A stretch of 6,342 nt of DNA from an uncultured Clostridium sp. (GTDB lineage Bacteria; Bacillota; Clostridia; TANB77; CAG-465): assembly GCA_900554875.1 (NCBI GenBank), contig USJA01000060.1, positions 1-6,342 of the forward strand. The letters run 5' to 3'. The position numbers and the translations under genes were made by a program. Below the pieces are notes generated by a model. That model made no database searches, was not told the DNA's origin, and worked only from the letters and a program-made list of their open reading frames with translations. Positions 1-5,096 of the stretch are shown here, piece after piece (the stretch's first letter is position 1; every line of letters starts with the position of its first letter).

Positions 1-2
1 CG

Positions 3-24
3 TATAATGTAATTTATATATAAT
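3..24 (+). promoter_or_regulatory. Candidate -10 boxes for the VanW-family gene
   Basis: Two TATAAT hexamers lie upstream of the VanW-family gene, at 3-8 and 19-24. Either could be a sigma-A -10 element. The matching -35 region would fall at or beyond the left edge of the window, so neither can be confirmed. In such AT-rich DNA a lone TATAAT is weak evidence. Confidence 0.35.
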
Positions 25-54
25 AGTATTATGTTATAGCGGTTGGAGGATTTT

Positions 55-1770
55 ATGTCAAAAAATAAGAATAAAGAGGGAGAATTAGAAAAAAGAAATG
101 ACAGCAAACAAAAAGAAAATAGAGATTTTGATGATATAGATAAAAAAAATCAGATAACAGTTGCAGGGGAAAATAAGATTTCTAAGATCTCGAATAAAAT
201 TAGCAAAAAAAGTAAAATTGTTTTTTTATCCATTATAGGTGTTATTTTATTTTTATGTATTATTTTTGGAATATTTACATGTGTTAATAAACTAAATAAT
301 AAGGTATATAAAAATGTATATTTATTAGGTGATAATTTTTCAAATAAGACATCTGAAGAAGTTGTTGAAATAATAAATAATAAATCTAATGAATTAAACT
401 TAAATGAAAAAATTGATGTATATCAAAACGGTGAAAATATATATACAGTTAAAGCAGAGGACGTCGACTTTAAATTTGATGTTGATAAAACAGTGCAAAG
501 TATAATGGAGTATGGTAGAAATAGTAATCTATTTGTTAATAATTTCAAAATACTAAAAGCAAAGTTTTCAAAAGTAGAAATTGAACCTAGTTACTCGTAT
601 GATGGAGAAAAATTAGATAATGTATTAAAAAATATAGATTTATCAATAAAAGATAGGTTTGTAGATGACTCATATAGTTTAGATGAAAAAGGTGCTAAAC
701 TTGTAATTGTAAATGGAAAAACAGGTAATTCAATAAATTATGATGAAGAAAAAAATAATGTGATAAAAGCATTTGAGGACAGTAACAAAAATACATATGA
801 CCTAAATATAGAAAGAAGATCTCCACAAAAACTTGATGTGGATAAAGTATATAGTGAGGTTAAAAGAGAAGCCAAGGATGCATATATAGATAAATCCGTA
901 TCACCACAAAAATATGTTGCAGAGGTTGTTGGATTTGATTTTGATGTAAATAAACTAAAAGAATTACTGGACCTTCCAGAAAATAAAGAAGAAGGAAAAA
1001 CTATCGAATTTAGTGTAAATAAAATTGAACCTAAAGTAAAACTTGTTGATATATCAGCAGACTTGTGCAAAGATAAACTTGCTGGTTATACAACTTATTT
1101 TCCAGCAGGAAGCTATGCAAGAAGTAATAATCTAAAAATTGCTTTATCATATATGAATGGAGTTGTTGTTTTGCCAGGTGAAACTTATTCATATAATAAC
1201 AATATAGGAGATACAACAGCTTCAAAAGGTTACCAGGCTGCTGCCACTTTCAAAGGTGGAACAACTGTAGATGAAATGGGTGGAGGAATTTGCCAAACAG
1301 TATCTACGTTGTATAATACTGTTTTGATGGCTAACCTTGAGATAGTAGAAAGACACCAGCATGGTCTTCCGGTTGGTTATGTTCCTCCTAGTAGAGATGC
1401 TACAGTGTATAGCCCAGTTTTGGATTTTAGATTTAAAAATAACAGGGAAACACCTATAAAAATTGTAACATCATTTTCATATGGTGGAAGTTTAAATGTA
1501 AGTATATATGGAACTAAGCAAGATAATGATCCTGAAGTTATACTATCACAGACAACAACGGGAACAATCCCATATACAACAAGATACGAGTATGATAATA
1601 GTATTCCGTATGGTAGGCAAGTTGTCACAACTGCAGGAGTGAATGGATATACCTCTGAGAGTTACATAACAAAAAAATTAAATGGGCAAGTTATAAGTTC
1701 TGGCTTACTTTCAAGAGATAAATATAACGCTCAACAACAAGTTATAAAAATTGGAACTGGTGGGAGCTAA
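55..1770 (+). CDS. VanW/G5-domain membrane-anchored cell-envelope protein
   Basis: The protein has 571 aa counted from the ATG at 55. That start is chosen because GGAGGA at 45-50 lies just before it; an in-frame TTG at 43 would overlap this site. The N-terminus is a charged, Lys/Asp/Asn-rich cytoplasmic segment (about 1-53). One hydrophobic membrane segment follows (about 54-76, rich in Ile/Phe/Leu), then a long extracytoplasmic part. Residues of roughly 80-330 resemble the repeated peptidoglycan-binding-type region that precedes VanW domains. The VanW domain covers about 345-485, with the conserved EMGGGICQTVSTLYN motif near 407-421. A G5-type domain closes the protein (about 495-571: IPY.T...D..IPYG, repeated Gly, ending in an IKIGTGG-like segment). 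This architecture is common in Clostridia and Bacilli and points to a role at the cell wall; the biochemical function is not established. No other glycopeptide-resistance genes are present, so the family name should not be read as vancomycin resistance. Confidence 0.93.
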   Translation: MSKNKNKEGELEKRNDSKQKENRDFDDIDKKNQITVAGENKISKISNKISKKSKIVFLSIIGVILFLCIIFGIFTCVNKLNNKVYKNVYLLGDNFSNKTSEEVVEIINNKSNELNLNEKIDVYQNGENIYTVKAEDVDFKFDVDKTVQSIMEYGRNSNLFVNNFKILKAKFSKVEIEPSYSYDGEKLDNVLKNIDLSIKDRFVDDSYSLDEKGAKLVIVNGKTGNSINYDEEKNNVIKAFEDSNKNTYDLNIERRSPQKLDVDKVYSEVKREAKDAYIDKSVSPQKYVAEVVGFDFDVNKLKELLDLPENKEEGKTIEFSVNKIEPKVKLVDISADLCKDKLAGYTTYFPAGSYARSNNLKIALSYMNGVVVLPGETYSYNNNIGDTTASKGYQAAATFKGGTTVDEMGGGICQTVSTLYNTVLMANLEIVERHQHGLPVGYVPPSRDATVYSPVLDFRFKNNRETPIKIVTSFSYGGSLNVSIYGTKQDNDPEVILSQTTTGTIPYTTRYEYDNSIPYGRQVVTTAGVNGYTSESYITKKLNGQVISSGLLSRDKYNAQQQVIKIGTGGS

Positions 1771-1773
1771 TAG

Positions 1774-1813
1774 ATAATCGTTGACATTTAAAACTAATGT
1801 CAACGATTATTTT
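1774..1813 (+). terminator. Intrinsic terminator after the VanW-family gene
   Basis: A perfect 15-bp stem pairs ataatcgttgacatt (1774-1788) with its reverse complement (1796-1810) across a 7-base loop. It begins three bases after the TAA stop. The U-tract is short (ATTATTTT), so termination may be moderate. It separates the VanW-family gene from the operon that starts at the next promoter. Confidence 0.8.
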
Positions 1814-1856
1814 ACATAAAAAAGGATAAAAAACATAAAAAAATTAAAAAAATCTA

Positions 1857-1885
1857 TTGATATTATTATATATATATAGTATAAT
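1857..1885 (+). promoter_or_regulatory. Sigma-A-type promoter of the coupling-protein operon
   Basis: TTGATA at 1857-1862 and TATAAT at 1880-1885 are separated by exactly 17 bases, one mismatch from the housekeeping consensus. Transcription would start near 1891-1893 and give a leader of about 30 bases before the ATG at 1925. The spacer is an alternating AT tract. No operator-like palindrome is evident across the promoter, so expression looks constitutive on sequence grounds. Confidence 0.75.
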
Positions 1886-1924
1886 TATATTTAGGGTAGA
1901 TGTAATCTAAGAAAGAGGTAGGAT

Positions 1925-2455
1925 ATGGAACCTTTAATACAAATGAATAAATTTGAAGTTGTTGATATGCCAGGAATGAGCACAATTGCCTTTTTGGTAG
2001 AAAAAAATGAGGAAGAGTATAAAAAAGGAAATGCACTTTTGTCTTTGCAAAAGATAGAATGTATTGATACGAATGAAAATGGTAGAATTAGAAAGGAATT
2101 TAATTTAATAAGGCCAAATAATGATGAGAAGCAACTTATAGTACTTCTTACTCTTACTAACTCTAAAGCAATACTTAGTACTGGAGAATTAAATTCTGAA
2201 GGATTCAGGGCGATAGAAACTAATGTGCCACTAAGTTATGGCTCTTTATACAATCAAGAAGGTGTAGAGTATAAAGAAGTGGAATATACACCAAATATGA
2301 AAAGGACATTTTCAATAATAGATACTCAAACAGGTGAAGAGGTAAAACCTGTATTATATACTGATCCAGTAACTGGAAAGGTTAAAGGTAAATGCAAAAT
2401 TTTACCACATAAACCATATATAGTATTAGAGTTAAGGTTTGATGAGGAAAAATAA
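1925..2455 (+). CDS. Uncharacterised 176-aa protein, first gene of the coupling-protein operon
   Basis: I do not recognise this family. The ATG at 1925 is preceded by AGAGG at 1914-1918 with 6-base spacing, which supports the start. The protein has no signal peptide, no membrane segment, only two cysteines (not in a metal-binding pattern), and no catalytic motif I can name. It looks like a soluble, probably beta-rich cytoplasmic protein: alternating hydrophobic strands occur near 68-85 (QLIVLLTLTNSKAIL) and 155-172 (KCKILPHKPYIVLELRF). A hairpin-like stretch with DTQTGEEV and DPVTGKVKGK turns lies at 133-156. It is 67 bases upstream of the next gene and is transcribed with it and the VirD4-like gene from the promoter at 1857-1885. 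A role connected with conjugative DNA transfer is inferred from position only. Confidence 0.8.
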   Translation: MEPLIQMNKFEVVDMPGMSTIAFLVEKNEEEYKKGNALLSLQKIECIDTNENGRIRKEFNLIRPNNDEKQLIVLLTLTNSKAILSTGELNSEGFRAIETNVPLSYGSLYNQEGVEYKEVEYTPNMKRTFSIIDTQTGEEVKPVLYTDPVTGKVKGKCKILPHKPYIVLELRFDEEK

Positions 2456-2464
2456 TTCAGAAAT

Positions 2465-2504
2465 ATAGTAATAGAAGTAGTTTAAATGTAGTAATAAATG
2501 TAGT
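2465..2504 (+). repeat. Phased RTAGT short repeats between two operon genes
   Basis: ATAGT at 2465 and GTAGT at 2477, 2488 and 2500 recur with start-to-start spacings of 12, 11 and 12 bases. The last two lie in a longer direct repeat, AAATGTAGT (2484-2492 and 2496-2504). They sit immediately before the strong ribosome binding site of the 92-aa gene. They could be a protein-binding or translational element, or merely low-complexity drift. Confidence 0.35.
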
Positions 2505-2506
2505 TG

Positions 2507-2513
2507 AAGGAGG
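2507..2513 (+). promoter_or_regulatory. Strong ribosome binding site for the 92-aa gene
   Basis: AAGGAGG at 2507-2513 is a full anti-Shine-Dalgarno match, 9 bases before the ATG at 2523. It is the strongest site in the operon and suggests that the small protein is made in relatively high amount. Confidence 0.75.
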
Positions 2514-2522
2514 AATTTTAAT

Positions 2523-2801
2523 ATGATAAAAGGAGCAGTAAGTGCAAGAGCTGTTGCATTGCAAGATTTACTTAGTGACTTAAAAGTACTTGATAAAAAA
2601 ACAATAAGTTTAGGTGTCTTAAATTTAGAAATTGACGAACAAACTAAAAGAACATTAGAAGAGGAAATTGAACAAAAACATAAAGCACAAATTGAGGAGT
2701 TTGCAGAAAAAGGAGTTCAAGTTCAAAATAATAATAATGTTCGCAGTGTTGCTAATAAATCTATTGATGATGGGGAAGATGAACCAATAATACCAAGATA
2801 A
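2523..2801 (+). CDS. Small charged protein of unknown function, second gene of the coupling-protein operon
   Basis: The protein has 92 aa. The start is fixed by the full AAGGAGG site 9 bases upstream. I do not recognise a family. The N-terminal third (about 4-35) is mildly amphipathic. Residues 38-63 are a highly charged likely helix (EQTKRTLEEEIEQKHKAQIE) that could form a coiled coil. Then come a glutamine/asparagine run (68-72), a basic patch and an acidic tail (DDGEDE at 82-87) ending in IIPR. There is no membrane segment and no cysteine. It lies 67 bases after the 176-aa gene and 28 bases before the VirD4-like gene, so co-transcription is likely. A small acidic helical protein next to a coupling ATPase could be an accessory or adaptor protein, but that is inference from position and shape, not homology. 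Confidence 0.8.
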   Translation: MIKGAVSARAVALQDLLSDLKVLDKKTISLGVLNLEIDEQTKRTLEEEIEQKHKAQIEEFAEKGVQVQNNNNVRSVANKSIDDGEDEPIIPR

Positions 2802-2829
2802 CAAAAGAATTTTAAGAGGTTGAAGTGAT

Positions 2830-3321
2830 ATGGAACAAAAAATTAAAAAGTTATGGAAAGAATTTATACCGTTTTTAATAGTCTACGCTTTATTTGATAT
2901 AGTAATCGTAGGCTCTTTGTTCGTGTGTGCACATGGGGCAAAGGAAGCAGGAGAGAGTATACTTTCTGCTTGTATAGAGGGACTAATTAAAAATATAACA
3001 AATTTTAAGTTTATAACAGCAATTGGTTTAGATTTTTTCGGATTTATAAAATGGTCATTTTGGACTTTAATAATTACAATTATATTGTTTATTGCATGGA
3101 AAATAAAGTTCGCAAAAGAGAGCGAATATGATGGTATAGAAAGCGGATCAAGTGATTGGTCAAAACATGGAGAAGAATATGAAAAAACAAGTGATGGTAG
3201 AGAATTATTAAATAGAAAGTCAGGATTTATTTTAAGTAAAGATCATTATCTAGGAACTGATCTAAAAAAGGTTTTAATTAATAAAAATGTTCTAGTAGTT
3301 GGACGGATCAGGAGCTGGTAA
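2830..3321 (+). CDS. N-terminal fragment of the VirD4-like coupling protein (membrane anchor)
   Basis: This frame gives 163 aa before a premature TAA. Two hydrophobic segments, about residues 12-34 and 74-91, are separated by a loop of roughly 40 residues. That matches the two-helix membrane anchor typical of VirD4-type proteins. After the second helix the cytoplasmic part begins (SDWSKHGEEYEKTSDGREL, then GFILSKDHYLGTDLKK), leading into the beta strand NVLVVG just before the P-loop. The last five residues (RIRSW) are the out-of-frame read after the extra base. Translated alone it would be a membrane peptide with no nucleotide-binding site, so it should not support transfer. Confidence 0.7.
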   Translation: MEQKIKKLWKEFIPFLIVYALFDIVIVGSLFVCAHGAKEAGESILSACIEGLIKNITNFKFITAIGLDFFGFIKWSFWTLIITIILFIAWKIKFAKESEYDGIESGSSDWSKHGEEYEKTSDGRELLNRKSGFILSKDHYLGTDLKKVLINKNVLVVGRIRSW

Positions 3322-4798
3322 ATCAGCCTGTTATATTAAACCTAATATTTTACAGTGTCTGGGTTCATATGTAATAACAGATCCTAAGGGAGAATTATAT
3401 AGGGAAACATCAGGATATTTAAAAGCAAATGGGTATGAAGTTAGGGCTTTTAATTTAGTAAACCCTGAATATAGTGATAGATATAATCCACTTGCACATA
3501 TAATTGACCATCAAAGTGTGGATGTAATTGCACATACTATAGTAATGGGAACAAAAAAAGAAGGAGCTGGTTCAACCGATCCTTTTTGGGATGAAACTGC
3601 AAAAATGCTATTAAAAGCTGCAATATATTATGTTATATCTGTATTACCAGAAGAAGAACAAAATTTATCGAGTTGTATAAATATAATTAGAGCTGGTGGA
3701 GCAGATGATACAGTATTTAAAAAATTATTTATTGATGAGTTAAAACCTGAACATCCTGGAAGAAAAGAATATGAAAACTTTAGTACAGCGGCAGATAAAA
3801 CAATGCAAAGTATTGTTGTATCAACTATTGCTAAAATTACAGCGTTTGATACACCTGCAATGCAAAAAATTACCACATCAAACAATATAGATTTTGATGA
3901 TTTAGGTAATAAAAAAGTTGCACTATTTGTTATAACTTCAGCTTCAGACAGTACGTATGATTTTATATCTACAATATTCTTTAGTCAAATGCTACAAAAA
4001 CTTTATTTGCAAGCGGATAGAAACGGTGGTACATTGAATCACCAAGTGTATTTCTTACTTGATGAATTCGCAAATATTGGACAAATACCTGATTTTAACA
4101 AAAAGCTTAGTACTACAAGAAGTTTAGGTATAAGTATTTCGATTGTTGTTCAATCTTTAGATCAACTTGAATCGTTGTATAAAGACACATATGAAAATAT
4201 AATTGGTAACTGTGATACTCAACTATTCTTGGGAAGTCAATCAATAAAAACTTGTGAGTATTTTTCTAAGAGTTTAGGACAAAAAACAATAAGAGTAAAG
4301 AATAAATCTGTAAATAAAGATAAGGATGAAAGAGAAAAACAAGGAGTTTCTATTAGCCATCAACAACAAGGAAGAGACCTTATGACAGTTGATGAACTTA
4401 AACGTTTGGATCCAAATGAAGAAATACTTTTAGTTAGAACATTAAAACCAATAAGGGCAAAAAAAGCATGGTATTTTAAATATCATCCGATGAGAGACGT
4501 AGCAAAGCAATATGAAATTCATAATATATCTGAGATGCCAAAGACTGATGATGTGCCTGTAAAAGTTATGGACGTAAGAGAACATCTAAGAAAAAGGGAA
4601 GAAAAAGCAAGGCAGATTTTGGAACAAAGAAATATAAATAAGGTAAATTCACAACCTTCACAAAAACCTGTAGAATCATTTAGCCCTTCTTATACATCAG
4701 AAAGTACAGGTAAAGAACAACAAACAAATGATACAGGATTTGATTTACAAAAAGAGCTTGAAAAGAAATTTGATGAATTATTTGGAAGTAATAATTAA
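3299..4798 (+). CDS. C-terminal ATPase fragment of the VirD4-like coupling protein
   Basis: This frame carries the rest of the P-loop (GSGAGKS), YVITDPKGELYRE, and a YNPLAHI segment. Walker B is VYFLLDEFANIG (about 406-417 of the restored protein, D411/E412). The SIVVQSLDQLESLY stretch follows, and the conserved block ends near TLKPIRAKKAWYFKYHP. The C-terminal tail of about 95 residues is charged, with a likely helix (VREHLRKREEKARQILEQR), a polar linker and a final helix FDLQKELEKKFDELF. Such tails usually mediate substrate or relaxase contacts. The fragment has no convincing start of its own: a TTG at 3299 lacks a ribosome binding site, would overlap the first fragment by 23 bases, and would place the P-loop at the extreme N-terminus. 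It therefore reads as the broken half of one gene. Confidence 0.75.
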   Translation: MDGSGAGKSACYIKPNILQCLGSYVITDPKGELYRETSGYLKANGYEVRAFNLVNPEYSDRYNPLAHIIDHQSVDVIAHTIVMGTKKEGAGSTDPFWDETAKMLLKAAIYYVISVLPEEEQNLSSCINIIRAGGADDTVFKKLFIDELKPEHPGRKEYENFSTAADKTMQSIVVSTIAKITAFDTPAMQKITTSNNIDFDDLGNKKVALFVITSASDSTYDFISTIFFSQMLQKLYLQADRNGGTLNHQVYFLLDEFANIGQIPDFNKKLSTTRSLGISISIVVQSLDQLESLYKDTYENIIGNCDTQLFLGSQSIKTCEYFSKSLGQKTIRVKNKSVNKDKDEREKQGVSISHQQQGRDLMTVDELKRLDPNEEILLVRTLKPIRAKKAWYFKYHPMRDVAKQYEIHNISEMPKTDDVPVKVMDVREHLRKREEKARQILEQRNINKVNSQPSQKPVESFSPSYTSESTGKEQQTNDTGFDLQKELEKKFDELFGSNN

Positions 4799-4803
4799 AA
4801 ATG

Positions 4804-4836
4804 AGCACTAAGCATTTAAATGCCTAGTGCTTTTTT
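4804..4836 (+). terminator. Intrinsic terminator closing the coupling-protein operon
   Basis: AGCACTA (4804-4810) pairs with TAGTGCT (4825-4831). One A/C mismatch is followed by an inner GCAT/ATGC stem with a TTAA loop, then six T residues (4831-4836). It begins six bases after the stop of the VirD4-like gene. The opposite strand also ends in a T-rich run after the hairpin, so it may additionally stop transcripts from the convergent transposase gene. Confidence 0.85.
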
Positions 4837-4862
4837 ATATTATAGGAAAAATCGATTTTAAG

Positions 4863-4868
4863 TATAAT
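4863..4868 (+). promoter_or_regulatory. Possible -10 element in the convergent intergenic region
   Basis: TATAAT at 4863-4868 has only a poor -35 partner (TTATAG at 4840-4845, 17-base spacer). Transcription from it would start close to 4875, exactly where the 15-bp hairpin begins. This is speculative, given the AT content. Confidence 0.25.
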
Positions 4869-4874
4869 ATATAA

Positions 4875-4907
4875 ATTACCATGCCATAAAAATTATGGCA
4901 TGGTAAT
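4875..4907 (+). repeat. Perfect 15-bp inverted repeat (hairpin) with 3-base loop
   Basis: ATTACCATGCCATAA at 4875-4889 pairs perfectly with 4893-4907 across an AAA loop. There is no T-run directly after it on the + strand, so it is not a standard terminator in that direction. On the - strand it is followed by TTTATATATTATAC, a weak tail, and could help end transposase transcripts. It may also belong to a small structured RNA with the next hairpin. Confidence 0.7.
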
Positions 4908-4911
4908 AGAA

Positions 4912-4930
4912 CATACGGAGTATGCTTTTT
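4912..4930 (+). terminator. Short hairpin with T-tract
   Basis: CATAC (4912-4916) pairs with GTATG (4920-4924) across a GGA loop, followed by C and five T residues (4926-4930). The stem is only 5 bp, so this is a weak intrinsic terminator candidate on the + strand. It would terminate any transcript begun near 4875. Confidence 0.45.
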
Positions 4931-4952
4931 AAAAAATATATAAATTTTTAAA

Positions 4953-5096
4953 GGAAACACTTTAATTTACTTGAGAACTAAATAAAAATATGATAAACTA
5001 TTTTTAATCTACTCATTAGAGGAGATTAGGAAAGCATAGTTCAAAAAGCTTTTGGGATTTTGGTTGAACTATGAATTGGAATTTTAAAGTGTTTCC
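4953..5096. repeat. Nested inverted repeats around the 3' end of the transposase gene
   Basis: The outer pair is GGAAACACTTTAA at 4953-4965 with its perfect reverse complement at 5084-5096 (13 bp). The inner pair is CATAGTTCAA at 5035-5044 with TTGAACTATG at 5064-5073 (10 bp, 19-base loop). The transposase stop codon lies within the outer pair and the inner pair is inside coding sequence. Nested stems like this at the transposase 3' end are a candidate origin/end for an IS91-type rolling-circle element. GAAC (4975-4978) and CTTG (4970-4973), tetranucleotides associated with IS91 target choice, lie just inside the outer left arm, but four-base matches are weak evidence. Confidence 0.6.

Larger units (their letters stand above)
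2830..4798 (+). pseudogene. VirD4/TraG-type type IV coupling protein, split by a frameshift in Walker A
   Basis: Read with one base removed at 3304, this is a single 655-aa protein of the T4SS-DNA transfer (VirD4/TraG/TraD) family. These are hexameric inner-membrane ATPases that recruit the relaxase-DNA complex to a type IV secretion channel and pump DNA. As given, the first frame runs through V157-G158, then reads CGG-ATC and stops at 3319-3321, while the second frame carries the whole ATPase. Dropping one base turns GGA-C-GGA-TCA into GGA-GGA-TCA and restores a textbook GGSGAGKS P-loop at 158-165. No other damage is seen: Walker B and the C-terminus are intact. The start ATG at 2830 has AAGAGG at 2814-2819. 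It is the last gene of the operon. Alternatives are a sequencing error (then a normal gene) or, less likely, recoding. The family call is firm; whether the gene is functional is not. Confidence 0.85.

Noticed and set aside
738..1628. Minus-strand open frames within the VanW-family gene (738-1070, 1031-1225, 1377-1628)
   Set aside because: They lie wholly opposite a clear coding gene, lack ribosome binding sites, overlap each other and encode low-complexity Ser/Leu/Tyr-rich peptides.
2456..2522. CRISPR-like or iteron origin from the RTAGT repeats
   Set aside because: Units are only five bases, with no spacer structure and no replication or Cas gene nearby.
3295..3321. Programmed +1 frameshifting to make the full-length coupling protein
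   Set aside because: Slipping from GGA to GAC would leave the glycine tRNA badly mismatched. There is no slippery run, stop codon in the A site, or obvious stimulatory structure. Rare CGG might pause ribosomes, but this alone is weak.
3628..3885. Minus-strand open frame opposite the ATPase
   Set aside because: It is the shadow of the strongly conserved VirD4-like frame, with no start context or family resemblance.
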